Notes under the pieces: model-generated
Told to the model about the DNA's origin: nothing
Databases searched by the model: none
Seen by the model: the letters and a program-made list of their open reading frames with translations, nothing else
Source of the DNA: Hymenobacter glacieicola
GTDB lineage: Bacteria; Bacteroidota; Bacteroidia; Cytophagales; Hymenobacteraceae
Direction: 5' to 3'
DNA length: 64,000 bases
Assembly: GCF_014640315.1 (NCBI RefSeq)
Contig: NZ_BMGS01000006.1
Coordinates: forward strand, 248,001 to 312,000
Program-made: the position numbers and the translations under genes
Part shown: positions 27,703 through 36,491 of the stretch, one piece after another
How positions within the stretch are numbered: position 1 is the first letter of the stretch
Layout of the letters: each line of letters begins with the position of its first letter

Positions 27703-27794
27703 GTCATGCTGAGCGCAGTCGAAGCATCTCTCCCGCTTCGTTAGGTAGTATGAATTAGCCAGCGGGAGAGATGCTTCGACAAGCTCAGCATGAC
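27703..27794. repeat. Inverted repeat, family R2
   Basis: GTCATGCTGAGCgcaGTCGAAGCATCTCTCCCGCT pairs with AGCGGGAGAGATGCTTCGAC..GCTCAGCATGAC around a loop of about 20 bp. It lies between araD and araA. Confidence 0.9.
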
Positions 27795-27818
27795 GCATTC
27801 TTATGGTAAGCAGTGTCC

Positions 27819-28520
27819 TTACGACTGCCCGTAGTAGGAATGCGCGCCGTGCTTGCGCTCGTAGTGCTTGGTAATCAAGGAGTCCTTGAGGCGGGGCACG
27901 TCGGGGCGGAGGGTGCAGCTGAGGTAGGCCATGCGGGCCACTTCTTCCAGCACGGCGCTGTGGTAGACGGCTTTCTCCACCGTTTTGCCCCAGGTGAAGG
28001 GGGCGTGGTTGCTCAGCAGCACCATTTCCACCTCTTCGGGCGAGAGGCCGCGGCGCTGAAACTCGTTGATGATCTGCCAGCCGGTCTGGTGTTCGTAGTC
28101 GCCGGCAATCATCTGGTCGTTCATGGGCGGGGCGCAGGGAATGTCGGCCGTAAGATGGTCGGCGTGGGTAGTGCCCAGAATGGGGATGTCGAGTTGGGCC
28201 TGGGCCCAGGCCGTGGCGTAGGTAGAGTGCGTGTGCACAATGCCCCCGATATGCTCCCAGTGGCTGTAGAGCACCGCGTGGGTTTTGGTATCGGAAGAAG
28301 GGCGCTTGGTGCCTTCCACAATCTCGTTGGCAAAGCTCACGATGACGATGTCTTCGGGCCGGAGCGTGGCGTAGGGCACGCCGCTGGGCTTGATGGCAAA
28401 CACGCGGTTTTCACGGTCGACTACGCTGGCATTGCCAAAGGTGAAGAGCACCAGCCCGAGCTGGGGCAGCTGCATGTTGGCCTCGTAGCAGGCCTGCTTT
28501 AGGTCTTGATACTGGCTCAT
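27819..28520 (-). CDS. araD: L-ribulose-5-phosphate 4-epimerase
   Basis: 233 residues. Class II aldolase/epimerase fold that converts L-ribulose 5-phosphate to D-xylulose 5-phosphate. Zinc ligands appear as His96 and His98 in IVHTHSTYAT and His172 in LLSNHAPFTWG, and the phosphate-binding FGNAS and KPSGV segments are present. Its start overlaps the araB stop by 4 bp (ATGA type), so araB and araD are translationally coupled. Confidence 0.97.
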   Translation of the reverse strand: MSQYQDLKQACYEANMQLPQLGLVLFTFGNASVVDRENRVFAIKPSGVPYATLRPEDIVIVSFANEIVEGTKRPSSDTKTHAVLYSHWEHIGGIVHTHSTYATAWAQAQLDIPILGTTHADHLTADIPCAPPMNDQMIAGDYEHQTGWQIINEFQRRGLSPEEVEMVLLSNHAPFTWGKTVEKAVYHSAVLEEVARMAYLSCTLRPDVPRLKDSLITKHYERKHGAHSYYGQS

Positions 28521-30250
28521 GCCTGATTGACTAGTTCTGTTTCGGCAACCTCGCCGGCCTGCAGCTGGGTAGCTTGCTCTATGTATTGCCCGAAGGCCTG
28601 GTACTGCTCGTAGCGGCGCTGGTAGTCGGCCACGCGGGCGGGGTTGGGCGTGTAGGTTTCGGCAAACCCGTTGCCCATGGCTTTCTGGGCTGTTACCACA
28701 TCGGGGTGGATGCCGGCCGCTACGGCCGCGTACATGGCCGAGCCCAGGGCGGGGGCCTGGTCCGATTCGGCTACCTTAATCGGGCGGTTGAGTACGTCGG
28801 CCAGGGTCTGCATCATAAAGCCCGACTTCTTGGCCACGCCGCCCAGGCCAATCACCTGCTTAATCGGAATGCCTTCCTGCTCGAAGCGCTCCACGATTTG
28901 CTTGGAGCCGTAGCAGATGGACTCGACCAGGGCCCGGAAAATCTGGGGGGCCGAGGTGCCCATCGTAAGGTTCATGAGGGCGCCTTTCAGGGCCTGGTTG
29001 GCGTCGGGCGTGCGGCGGCCGTTCACCCAGTCCAGGGCCAGCACCTGAGATTCATCGGGGTTGACGGCCGCGGCGGCTTTGTTCAGTTCGGCCATCATCT
29101 TGTCGCTCAACTCCTCGCGCAGGGCTTCCTGCTGCTCCGGGGTTAAAGCTGAGGATTGGGGTAGGAGCGCGCGCAACGGCCACTCAATCACCTGGCGGAA
29201 CCAGGCCAACAGGTCGCCTACCGCCGATTGCCCGGCCTCCAGCCCCAGCATGCCCGGAATCACGGAGCCATCGACCTGCCCGCAGATGCCGGGTACCAGC
29301 TTGCTACCTACTTCCTCCATGGGAGCCACCACAATGTCGCAGGTGGAAGTGCCCATTACTTTCACCATGGAGTACGCCTCGATTTCACCCGCCACGGCGC
29401 CGGCGTGAGCGTCAAATGAACCTACCGCTACCACCGTGTTGGTGGTCAGGCCTAGGCGCTGGGCCCACTCTTCTGATAAGTTACCGGCTACTTCGTCGGC
29501 GGTGTAGGTTTGCTCGAACAGTCGCTCGCGCAGGCCGCCCAATTTGGGCTCCAGCAGGGTTAGGAAGTCTTCAGAGGGTAGGCCGCCCCAGCTCTCGTGC
29601 CACATGGCTTTGTGGCCGGCAGCGCAGCGGCTGCGCTTAAAGGTTTTCAACTCCCCGCCGGTCAGCAGCAGCGTCAGCCAGTCGCAATGCTCCATCCAGG
29701 AGTAGGCGGCTTGGGCCACGGCCTCGTCTTCGCGCACGACGTGGGCAATTTTGGCCCAAAACCACTCCGAAGAGTAGATGCCGCCCTCATACTGCGTGTA
29801 GTCTTCGCCGCCCCAGGTGCGGGCTTTCTGGTTGATTTCGGCGGCTTCGGGTAGGGCCGTGTGGTCTTTCCAGAGCACGAACATGGCATTCGGGTTTTCC
29901 TCGAAGCCGGGCTTGAGCGCCAGAGCCACGCCGTGCTCATCCACCGGACCCGGCGTGGAGCCGGTGGTGTCAATGGCTAGGCCGACAATCTGCTCGGCGG
30001 GTACGTGCTTTGCTACTTGGCGCACAGTGGCTTCCAGGCCCTCAATGTGGTCGAGGGGGTGCTGGCGGAACTGGTTTTTGGTGGCATTGCAGTAGCGCTG
30101 CTCCTTCCAGCGGGCGTACAGATGCACGGCCTGGGCAATTTCCTGGCCCGTATGGGCATTTACCAGCACGGCCCGCACGGAATCGGAGCCGTAGTCGATG
30201 CCGATAACATAGGCTTCCGACTGGGAAGATGCTGAATGGGTGGTTTCCAC
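28517..30250 (-). CDS. araB: Ribulokinase (FGGY family)
   Basis: 577 residues. Phosphorylates L-ribulose. The N-terminal actin-like motif is YVIGIDYGSDSVRAVLVNAHTG at about 14-35, with GLAIDTTGSTPGPVD and, in the C-terminal half, VGSFDAHAGAVAGEI, VMGTSTCDIVV, GLEAGQSAVGDLLAWF and VIGLGGVAKKSGFMMQTLADVLNRPI. These are diagnostic for AraB. First cytoplasmic kinase step of the arabinose operon, between galM and araD. Confidence 0.97.
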   Translation of the reverse strand: METTHSASSQSEAYVIGIDYGSDSVRAVLVNAHTGQEIAQAVHLYARWKEQRYCNATKNQFRQHPLDHIEGLEATVRQVAKHVPAEQIVGLAIDTTGSTPGPVDEHGVALALKPGFEENPNAMFVLWKDHTALPEAAEINQKARTWGGEDYTQYEGGIYSSEWFWAKIAHVVREDEAVAQAAYSWMEHCDWLTLLLTGGELKTFKRSRCAAGHKAMWHESWGGLPSEDFLTLLEPKLGGLRERLFEQTYTADEVAGNLSEEWAQRLGLTTNTVVAVGSFDAHAGAVAGEIEAYSMVKVMGTSTCDIVVAPMEEVGSKLVPGICGQVDGSVIPGMLGLEAGQSAVGDLLAWFRQVIEWPLRALLPQSSALTPEQQEALREELSDKMMAELNKAAAAVNPDESQVLALDWVNGRRTPDANQALKGALMNLTMGTSAPQIFRALVESICYGSKQIVERFEQEGIPIKQVIGLGGVAKKSGFMMQTLADVLNRPIKVAESDQAPALGSAMYAAVAAGIHPDVVTAQKAMGNGFAETYTPNPARVADYQRRYEQYQAFGQYIEQATQLQAGEVAETELVNQA

Positions 30251-30287
30251 GGGAAAGTGAGTTAGTGATGCAGTGTATTACTGATGC

Positions 30288-30366
30288 AGTGAACTGGTGG
30301 TGTAGCAACTCAGTGGGTTTCGTACTGACACTACAGTGTCAAACTCACTAAATCACCACTTCACTG
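30288..30366 (-). terminator. Imperfect long hairpin between galM and araB
   Basis: Stem CAGTGAAcTGGTGgT pairs with ATcACCACtTTCACTG-like sequence. Inside lies the palindrome TGACACTacAGTGTCA, and next to it a direct repeat TGATGCAGTG at 30266 and 30282. It could attenuate or stabilise the transcript; no clear T-run follows. Confidence 0.45.
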
Positions 30367-30372
30367 AGTCAC

Positions 30373-31584
30373 CTATTGTCGCACGCCAAAGGTGTAGATG
30401 GTCGTTGACTGCAGAGTCTGGCCCGGCTTTAAGAGGGTAGTCGGGAACTTGGGCTGGTTGGGCGAGTCGGGGAAATGCTGGGTTTCCATGCAGAAGCCCG
30501 CGTGCTTGCCGTAGACAGTGCCGCCTTTGCCCTTCAGGGTCCCATCGAGGAAGTTACCCGTGTAAAACTGCAGGCCGGGCTCGGTGGTTTGCACCGTCAT
30601 GGTGCGGCCCGAAGTTGGCTCGTACACCGCAGCGGCCGTATGCAGGCCGCTGGTCTGGCTCAGGGCCCAGTTGTGGTCGTAGCCGCCGGGCACCTGCCCG
30701 ATTCTCTCCCCAATGGTGTGGGGGGTAGTAAAGTCGAAGGGCGTGCCTTTGACGGGGCGCAGCTCACCGGTCGGGATAAGGCCGGCGTCCACCACGTTGT
30801 AGCGGTCGGCGGCAATAGTCACCTCGTGGCCCAGGATGTCCTTGGTCTGGCCCAGGCCCAGGTTGAAGTAGGCGTGGTTGGTGAGGTTAACGGGCGTGGC
30901 CTTGTCGGTGGTAGCCGAGTAGTCAATCTTCAGGGCGTCGTCGGAGGTGAGGGTGTAGACGACCTTCACGGTGAGGTTGCCGGGGTAGCCTTCCTCGCCG
31001 TCCTTGCTCAGATACGTCAGCGTCAGCGTCTGGCCGTCGGCCGAGGAACCAGGCTGGGCCTGCCACACTACTTTGTCAAAACCCTTTTTTCCTCCGTGCA
31101 AGGTGTTTTCGCCGTTGTTTTTGGCCAGGGTGTACTCTTTGCCATCGAGGGTGAACTTGCCCTTGGCTATGCGGTTGCCGTAGCGCCCGATGAGCGCCCC
31201 GAAGTACGGCCCCGACTTAAGAAACTCCGGACTCTGATAGCCGCTCACGTTGTCGAAGCCCAGCACCACGTCACCGAGCTTACCGGCCTTGTCGGGCACT
31301 AGCAGACTGGTAATTGTGCCCCCGTAATTGGTGATGTTCACCTTTAGACCGTGGGCGTTCGTGAGCGAGTAGAGCTGCACCTCAGTACCATCCGAGGTTT
31401 TGCCGAATGAGGCGGAGGTAGGCGCTGATGCCGTTCCGGTCGTGGCAGTTTGGGTAGAATCAGTCATGGTTGGGGAGGTACCGGCGGCCGAGGTTTCACT
31501 TGGGGCTGACTGATTGCAGCTAGCCATGAGCAGGAGCCCAGCCATACTGGTAGTTAATGTACCGACGCGGTTACGTTTTGTCAT
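30373..31584 (-). CDS. galM: Lipoprotein aldose 1-epimerase
   Basis: 403 residues. A signal with lipobox LLMASC (Cys23) and a Ser/Thr/Ala-rich linker to about residue 60 predict membrane anchoring in the periplasm. The galactose mutarotase fold follows: NITNYGGTITSLLVPDK, GRYGNRIAKGKFTLDG, ENTLHGGKKGFDKVVW (catalytic His), LTNHAYFNLG (catalytic His) and C-terminal GLQFYTGNFLDG and CMETQHFPDSPNQPKFPTTLL with the catalytic Glu. It interconverts sugar anomers, here probably of arabinose or galactose released from arabinan side chains. First gene of the arabinose operon, behind two AraR-type operators. Confidence 0.94.
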   Translation of the reverse strand: MTKRNRVGTLTTSMAGLLLMASCNQSAPSETSAAGTSPTMTDSTQTATTGTASAPTSASFGKTSDGTEVQLYSLTNAHGLKVNITNYGGTITSLLVPDKAGKLGDVVLGFDNVSGYQSPEFLKSGPYFGALIGRYGNRIAKGKFTLDGKEYTLAKNNGENTLHGGKKGFDKVVWQAQPGSSADGQTLTLTYLSKDGEEGYPGNLTVKVVYTLTSDDALKIDYSATTDKATPVNLTNHAYFNLGLGQTKDILGHEVTIAADRYNVVDAGLIPTGELRPVKGTPFDFTTPHTIGERIGQVPGGYDHNWALSQTSGLHTAAAVYEPTSGRTMTVQTTEPGLQFYTGNFLDGTLKGKGGTVYGKHAGFCMETQHFPDSPNQPKFPTTLLKPGQTLQSTTIYTFGVRQ

Positions 31585-31665
31585 GAGCGGAGGAAGTGGG
31601 AATTTCTACGAGGTCAAGTAAGTAGGTAGGAGGAATACGGTGTCCGTCAGTTTTGATCAACACAA

Positions 31666-31681
31666 AAACAATGGATTGTGT
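31666..31681. promoter_or_regulatory. Putative AraR operator O2 of galM operon (weak)
   Basis: AAACAATGGATTGTGT differs from ACACAAwCGwTTGTGT at two positions. Lies 82 bp before the galM start, 141 bp centre to centre from the stronger site. Confidence 0.6.
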
Positions 31682-31806
31682 AAGTGATTTTGCTAATTAA
31701 CTGTATGTAAATCAAGATGTTGTATTGAAATACGTTTGTTGTATATCGTTTTTGTTGCCAGAAAATGAGCGAATATGTGTGTAAAGTAGAAAAACCTTTT
31801 GGTTCT

Positions 31807-31822
31807 ACACAATCGTTTGTGT
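31807..31822. promoter_or_regulatory. Putative AraR operator O1 of galM operon
   Basis: ACACAATCGTTTGTGT, an exact match to the consensus and the same 16 bases as the site at 39697. Confidence 0.85.
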
Positions 31823-31837
31823 TTGTAAAAGAAAAAA

Positions 31838-31877
31838 AGCCGGTGAAGAAGTCGGTAATACGGCCTCTCCACCGGCT
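31838..31877 (-). terminator. Terminator of the susCD-GH43-GH43 operon
   Basis: AGCCGGTGgAGaGGcCG pairs, with G-U pairs in RNA, to a mirror ending CACCGGCT, followed by seven T on the minus strand, 10 bp past the GH43 stop. Confidence 0.88.
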
Positions 31878-31886
31878 AAACTCAGT

Positions 31887-33626
31887 TTATAGAACGGTTA
31901 TCTTTTGTGTTAAAGAGCCGCTGGAGCGGCGTACATGCACCAGATAAACCCCTGGCTGCAGGCCTGCGGCAACCGGCAGGGTAGTCAGCTGCTTACCAAA
32001 GGTATGCTGATACAGGACCGCTCCCAGCAGGTTGCGGATCTCCACCTGGGTAACCTCCCGAGCCGACTGGCTGCCTAGTTCAATGGTGAAGCCCTGCTGC
32101 CCCGCCGGAACCGGATATACGCTGATGCCCTGGAGCTGCGCGCCCTTTGTTGCCAGGGGCGTATTGGTGGGCGTAAGCGACCAGCGTTGGCAACTACAGC
32201 CATTGTAGTCCCACAGCCCCAGCTGCTGCCCGGCGGCAGTTGAGGCGTTGGGCACTTCCACTACCCGGTTGCCATTAGCCGACGCCAGAACTAAAGTCCC
32301 ATCATTGGCGCGGTCGATGCGAAAGCGCTGGCAGGGTAAGCCGTTGTAGGCAAACAACTGCAGCTTAGACCCCGCATCTGGGGAACAACCTGAAACGTCG
32401 GCGGCTAACCCGCCCAAAGCGTTGGTGATTTTATATTCACCGTTGCCTAAGGCGGTGAAGTCCCAGCGCTGACAGTCCAAGCCAGCCGCGGTACCCTGGG
32501 CAATCATCTGCCCCGAAACGCCCGTGCAGCCCCAGGCATCCCAAATCAGGTTGCTGTTCTGGTTTTTGATTTCGTACCGGCCTGCCGTCACCCAGTCTCG
32601 GCTTACTACGGGCCATCCGGCCGTGCTCCACGTGAGTTTAGCTAACCCCAACTTAGGGTCGCCCCGGTCCTCGTTGTCATAATAGTGGTGCGAGAAGTAG
32701 TTCACGCCCCCTTCTTGGAAGATGCCTGCGTGGCCAGGCCCCGTGTAGCGCCCCCCGCTGTTGAGTACCATCGTGCCTCCGCCGTTGTTTAGGTCAGTGC
32801 CCGCCTGATCAAGGAAGGGACCCGTAGGCGAACTAGAGCGACCTACCAGGATGTGATAGGTGCTGCTGCTGCCTTGGCAGCAGTTGCCGCGGTTAATGAA
32901 GAGGTAGTAATACGCGTCGTGCTTAGTTAGGAAGGCCGCTTCCACTACGCTGCCCGCGTTGTTTGCTACGGCTACTTGTGGGGTATTAGTGCCATTGAGA
33001 AATTTGCCCGTGCTGGCATTGAGTTGGACCACGCGCAGCCCCCCGAAAAAGGAGCCGTAGGTAAACCATACGTCATTATTGGTGTCGCGGAAAACGGCCG
33101 GATCAATGGCGTTAACGGCGCTGCTGGCCGTGGTAGATACTACCTCGCCCTGATCTTCCCACTTATAGTTAGGGCTGGCGGGGTCAAGCGTGACGTTGGT
33201 AGCCAAGCCAATGGCTGATACCTTGGAGCCGAAGGAGGAACAAGAATAGTACAAGTAGTACTTGCCATTCATGAAAATGCACTCCGGGGCCCAGAAGTTG
33301 CCCGTAAAGCCAGGTACCTTGGTATTGATCCAGCTGGGGTAGGCATTGTTAACAAATACCGCGCGCGGCCCTGGCGTCCAGTTCACCAGATCGGTGGAGT
33401 ACATGCTGTAAATGCCCTGACCAGTGGCAAATATCCAGTACTTGTTGCCCTCCTTTACGATAGTAGACGGGTCATGCACGCCGGTAAAACCCTGCAGAGC
33501 ATAAGCCGGCCGGCCAAGACCGAGCAGGAGTAGCGTTAGGCCTACCAGCACCGGCAGACGACGGTAGACGCTCCGTAATGTATGCCGCAGGCTACCACGC
33601 TGGGACAAGAGAAGAAGTAGGTTCAT
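31887..33626 (-). CDS. GH43 endo-arabinanase with ricin-type lectin domain and T9SS C-terminal domain
   Basis: 579 residues from the ATG at 33626; the frame runs another 111 codons upstream into the next gene and is rejected there. Order: signal peptide (about 1-41), GH43 propeller (about 45-340) with GVHDPSTIV (Asp base), AIDPAVF (Asp) and EAAFLT in the acid-Glu region plus FWAPECIF and GPGHAGIF; ricin-like module with CQRWDFT, CQRFRIDR and CQRWSLTP; T9SS sorting domain from VYPVPAGQQGFTI to LTQKITV. It is a paralogue of the 22287 protein, but the acid segment reads VVEAAF instead of GSEAPY. Surface-exposed arabinan binding and cleavage are expected. Last gene of the susCD operon. Confidence 0.9.
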   Translation of the reverse strand: MNLLLLLSQRGSLRHTLRSVYRRLPVLVGLTLLLLGLGRPAYALQGFTGVHDPSTIVKEGNKYWIFATGQGIYSMYSTDLVNWTPGPRAVFVNNAYPSWINTKVPGFTGNFWAPECIFMNGKYYLYYSCSSFGSKVSAIGLATNVTLDPASPNYKWEDQGEVVSTTASSAVNAIDPAVFRDTNNDVWFTYGSFFGGLRVVQLNASTGKFLNGTNTPQVAVANNAGSVVEAAFLTKHDAYYYLFINRGNCCQGSSSTYHILVGRSSSPTGPFLDQAGTDLNNGGGTMVLNSGGRYTGPGHAGIFQEGGVNYFSHHYYDNEDRGDPKLGLAKLTWSTAGWPVVSRDWVTAGRYEIKNQNSNLIWDAWGCTGVSGQMIAQGTAAGLDCQRWDFTALGNGEYKITNALGGLAADVSGCSPDAGSKLQLFAYNGLPCQRFRIDRANDGTLVLASANGNRVVEVPNASTAAGQQLGLWDYNGCSCQRWSLTPTNTPLATKGAQLQGISVYPVPAGQQGFTIELGSQSAREVTQVEIRNLLGAVLYQHTFGKQLTTLPVAAGLQPGVYLVHVRRSSGSLTQKITVL

Positions 33627-33669
33627 AGTGGTGGGAAGTAAGAAGAACAGAATGGATAACTGCCAGCCG

Positions 33670-34746
33670 TTATTCGCCGCTGGGGCGGGGCAGAAGGGTG
33701 TTGATGGCCACGGGCACGCCAAAGTTGGGAGTGCCGTCGGGGTTCCAGGTAAACCTCTGCATGCGCGGGTTACGCTTTTCCACGCAGCCTTCGTTGGGGT
33801 TGGAGTTGGCGTGGTACAGAATCCAGTCTTCCGTGCCGTCCTTCGACTGAAAAAAGGAGTTGTGGCCCGTGGCGTAGGCCCGGCCGGCAGGATTTTGGGA
33901 GAATACCGGCCGCGCCGATTTGGTCCAGGAGGTAGGCAGCGTCGGGTCGGCTGTGGCACTGGTTGTGAGCAGGCCCAGCGCGTACTGGTCGGTGCCGCAA
34001 AAGCTAGCCGAGTACACCAAGAAGGTGTTGGTGCCGTGCTTCAGAATTTCCGGTCCTTCGTTTACTCCGAAGCCATTGGCTTCCCAGTTAAACTCGGGGT
34101 GAGAAAGCTCCACTCGCGGCCCCGTCAGCGTCCACGGATTGCTCATCAGAGAAATATAGAGTCGCTGTACGGCGTCCGTACCGTTGTGCCCCGACCAGAT
34201 AAAATAGCGCTTGTTGTTTTGCTCCAGTACCGTGCCGTCAATGGCCCAGAAATCGGCGCCCGGGCTTGCAATCTGGCCTTTGTCTACCCACGTGCCAGTG
34301 GTTGGGTCAGCGGCCGAATTTTCCAGTACCCAGGTTCGCTGCCGGCCCAGGTCCGTGCCAGCCGGCCCCGCTGAATAGTAGATGTACCACTTGCCATCCA
34401 GGAAGTATAACTCCGGCGCCCACAAGTTGCCCGAAGCTGGCCCCGCGGGCGGAGGCGTCCAAGCCACCACACTGGAAGTTGAGCCTAACTCCGACATGTT
34501 GGCCGTTTTCCAAATGCGCAGGTTCGTGTTAGTGGTGTGCAGGTAGTAATACATCCCATCTTTATAATACACCCACGGGTCGGGGCCCGAGGGCAGGAGC
34601 GGGTTAGAGAAGGAGGTGCCAAGACCTGGCGTAACTACCGGCGGCGAGGTTGTGGTGTTTGCTTCCTTCTCACAGCTCAGTAGGCCTAGTATCACCAGCA
34701 GGACTGGCAATCGGTGACGCAGCAATACGCCAAAAGATAGATTCAT
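33670..34746 (-). CDS. Lipoprotein GH43 arabinofuranosidase
   Basis: 358 residues from the ATG at 34746. Lipobox GLLSC (Cys25) predicts lipid anchoring, with no T9SS tail. The GH43 propeller shows GPDPWVYY (Asp base), FWAIDGTVL (Asp) and VNEGPEIL (Glu acid), with LWAPELYFLDGKWYIYYSA and a closing GHNSFF. These differ from the endo-arabinanase pattern and are closer to exo-acting alpha-L-arabinofuranosidase subfamilies; the subfamily was not determined. It follows susD after a hairpin and precedes the second GH43 by 43 bp. Confidence 0.88.
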   Translation of the reverse strand: MNLSFGVLLRHRLPVLLVILGLLSCEKEANTTTSPPVVTPGLGTSFSNPLLPSGPDPWVYYKDGMYYYLHTTNTNLRIWKTANMSELGSTSSVVAWTPPPAGPASGNLWAPELYFLDGKWYIYYSAGPAGTDLGRQRTWVLENSAADPTTGTWVDKGQIASPGADFWAIDGTVLEQNNKRYFIWSGHNGTDAVQRLYISLMSNPWTLTGPRVELSHPEFNWEANGFGVNEGPEILKHGTNTFLVYSASFCGTDQYALGLLTTSATADPTLPTSWTKSARPVFSQNPAGRAYATGHNSFFQSKDGTEDWILYHANSNPNEGCVEKRNPRMQRFTWNPDGTPNFGVPVAINTLLPRPSGE

Positions 34747-34788
34747 TGTAGTATCAGCAGAGCGTAAGCAGGTAGGGTTACTAGAAGT

Positions 34789-34825
34789 AAACAGCCGCTC
34801 CAAGCAGGGCCCAGAGCGGCTGTTT
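34789..34825 (-). terminator. Hairpin between susD and GH43
   Basis: AAACAGCCGCTC pairs perfectly with GAGCGGCTGTTT, 27 bp past the susD stop. It probably limits but does not stop expression of the two GH43 genes. Confidence 0.7.
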
Positions 34826-34851
34826 AAGTGTATTTAGTTACTGATAGTGGC

Positions 34852-36429
34852 TTAATAGCCAGGGTTTTGCTTCAGGTTTGGGTCGATGGCAAGATCCCGG
34901 CGCGGAATGGGCAGCAGCTTGGATACGCCTAACCGGAAGTTTGTGAAGTCAGCGTCGCGGGACCGTAGCTCACTAATACCAGCGGCATCATCCATTAGAC
35001 CATAGCGCAGGATATCAAACCAGCGGGTGCCTTCCCCAGCCAGCTCCTTAGCGCGTTCCAGACGGATGAGCTGGCGCAGCTGGGTTTGGGAAGCATTCGT
35101 TAAAGGAGCCAGGTTTACGCGGGCACGCACTTGGTTGATCAGGGGTAGCGCAGCGCCGGTTTGTCCAAGTTCGGTAAGCGCTTCGGCCTGCATAAGTAGC
35201 ACGTCGGCGTAGCGAATAACCCGGAAGTTGTACCCCGAAGAGAAGTTCTCCAGCGGGTCATCCGGGCGGGCAGGGTTGTAGGATACCTCCCGGTCGCTGA
35301 GGTACTTGCGCCAGTAAAGTTGGTCAGTCCGCCAGGAAAACTTGCGAATCTGAGTGGCCTCGGCGAAAGTCACTCCATAAAACCGGTCTGGGTTGCCCGC
35401 GTGAATGATGTTCATGTCGCGGCGGGGGTCAATCAGGTGACGGGTCCGGCTGCCGGGGGCAAAGGTAGTGGTGGAGTCCGTGTAGGCATCCAGAAGCCAC
35501 CGACGAGGCTGTACGTCGGCGAAGGTGGCGCCGGGAGGGCCAAAGAAGTTAGGCCGGTCGTGAGTTTCCGAGGAGGAAGCATTGTCCTGTCCTTGCCCTA
35601 CCTCAAGCCGCGTATTATTTTCGTTGGTGAACTGCACCTCGAATACCGACTCGCGGTTGTTCTCGTTGCTTTGCGTGAAGTTATCCACGTAGTTGGGTAC
35701 CAGCGAGTATTGCCCGGAGCTTATAATCTGGGCGAATATACCGGAGGCCTCTGTCCACTTGCGCTGCTGCATGTACACCTTGGCCAGCAGGGCCTGAGCC
35801 GAGCCCTTCGTAGCGCGGCCTTTATCCGAATCGGGGTAAGAAAACGGCAGGTCCGGGATGATGGCTTGGAGCTCGGAAATCAGGAAAGCTTCCGTCTGGG
35901 CTTGCGTAGCCTGGGGCGCCCGGGTTGCCAGGGTTGGCTCCACGGTAATCAGGGGTACATTGCCAAAGAAATAGGCCAAATCAAAATAAGACAGGGCCCG
36001 GACAAACCGGGCTTCGGCCACTAGGCGCTTTTTGAGCGTCTCCTCCATCTGAATGTCGGGCACGTGGGTAATTACCTGGTTGGTCCGGTAAATAGTCCGG
36101 TAGTAATCATTCCACGCAAACGAGGAGATGAAGAAATCCACGTCGGGTTGGATGAAGCGGGTAAAGTCGGCCAGGGCTACGAACGGGCTTTGGCTGTACG
36201 ATTCATCGGAGCGGTGAGCCATGAAGTGCCAGCTGCGGTAGTAGCAGGCAAACTGCTGCAGTCCGGAGTAGCAGGCAAATACCCCTTTTATGGCATCCGT
36301 TTCAGTTTTCCAGAACTGATCGGTGGTGGGGGCGTTAGGATTGGACTGATCCAGTAGGTCCTTCTCGCAAGCCGTAGTCATGAACAGGCTACCCGCGAGT
36401 AAAAGGGCGGCTATTTTATTGGTTTTCAT
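34852..36429 (-). CDS. SusD/RagB-family outer-membrane glycan-binding lipoprotein
   Basis: 525 residues. Lipobox TTAC (Cys21). A helical TPR-type SusD N-terminal domain covers about 25-290 (ALSYFDLAYFFGNVPLITVEPT, KGSAQALLAKVYMQQRKWTEA) and a C-terminal RagB/SusD domain about 300-525 with VIRYADVLLMQAEALTELG and ERAKELAGEGTRWFDILRYG. It caps the SusC channel at the cell surface and captures oligosaccharides. It follows susC by 62 bp. The context of arabinanases points to arabino-oligosaccharide. Confidence 0.96.
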   Translation of the reverse strand: MKTNKIAALLLAGSLFMTTACEKDLLDQSNPNAPTTDQFWKTETDAIKGVFACYSGLQQFACYYRSWHFMAHRSDESYSQSPFVALADFTRFIQPDVDFFISSFAWNDYYRTIYRTNQVITHVPDIQMEETLKKRLVAEARFVRALSYFDLAYFFGNVPLITVEPTLATRAPQATQAQTEAFLISELQAIIPDLPFSYPDSDKGRATKGSAQALLAKVYMQQRKWTEASGIFAQIISSGQYSLVPNYVDNFTQSNENNRESVFEVQFTNENNTRLEVGQGQDNASSSETHDRPNFFGPPGATFADVQPRRWLLDAYTDSTTTFAPGSRTRHLIDPRRDMNIIHAGNPDRFYGVTFAEATQIRKFSWRTDQLYWRKYLSDREVSYNPARPDDPLENFSSGYNFRVIRYADVLLMQAEALTELGQTGAALPLINQVRARVNLAPLTNASQTQLRQLIRLERAKELAGEGTRWFDILRYGLMDDAAGISELRSRDADFTNFRLGVSKLLPIPRRDLAIDPNLKQNPGY

Positions 36430-36491
36430 TTAGAGCTAGAAAAAGCGGTGGGAAGTGGGATACGGGTAAGCACCCGGCGCGCCGGGAGGCG

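Larger units (their letters stand above)
31585..31886. other. AT-rich regulatory gap before galM
   Basis: About 300 bp with no gene, markedly richer in A and T than its surroundings. It contains two AraR-type operators (31666 and 31807), a weaker resemblance ACAACAAACGTATTTC at about 31729-31744 on the minus strand, and the terminator of the upstream susCD operon. Promoter of the galM-araBDA operon is expected here. Confidence 0.7.

Noticed and set aside
30326..30341. TGACACTacAGTGTCA palindrome as an operator
   Set aside because: It is nested in a larger hairpin in the galM-araB gap and does not match the AraR consensus, so a hairpin role is simpler.
31765..31947. Small plus-strand frame in the galM promoter gap
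   Set aside because: Covers an operator and a terminator and has no features of a protein.
33627..33959. Upstream extension of the GH43-lectin gene at 31887
   Set aside because: It overlaps the neighbouring GH43 gene and is Pro/Thr/Arg-rich; the ATG at 33626 gives a good signal peptide.
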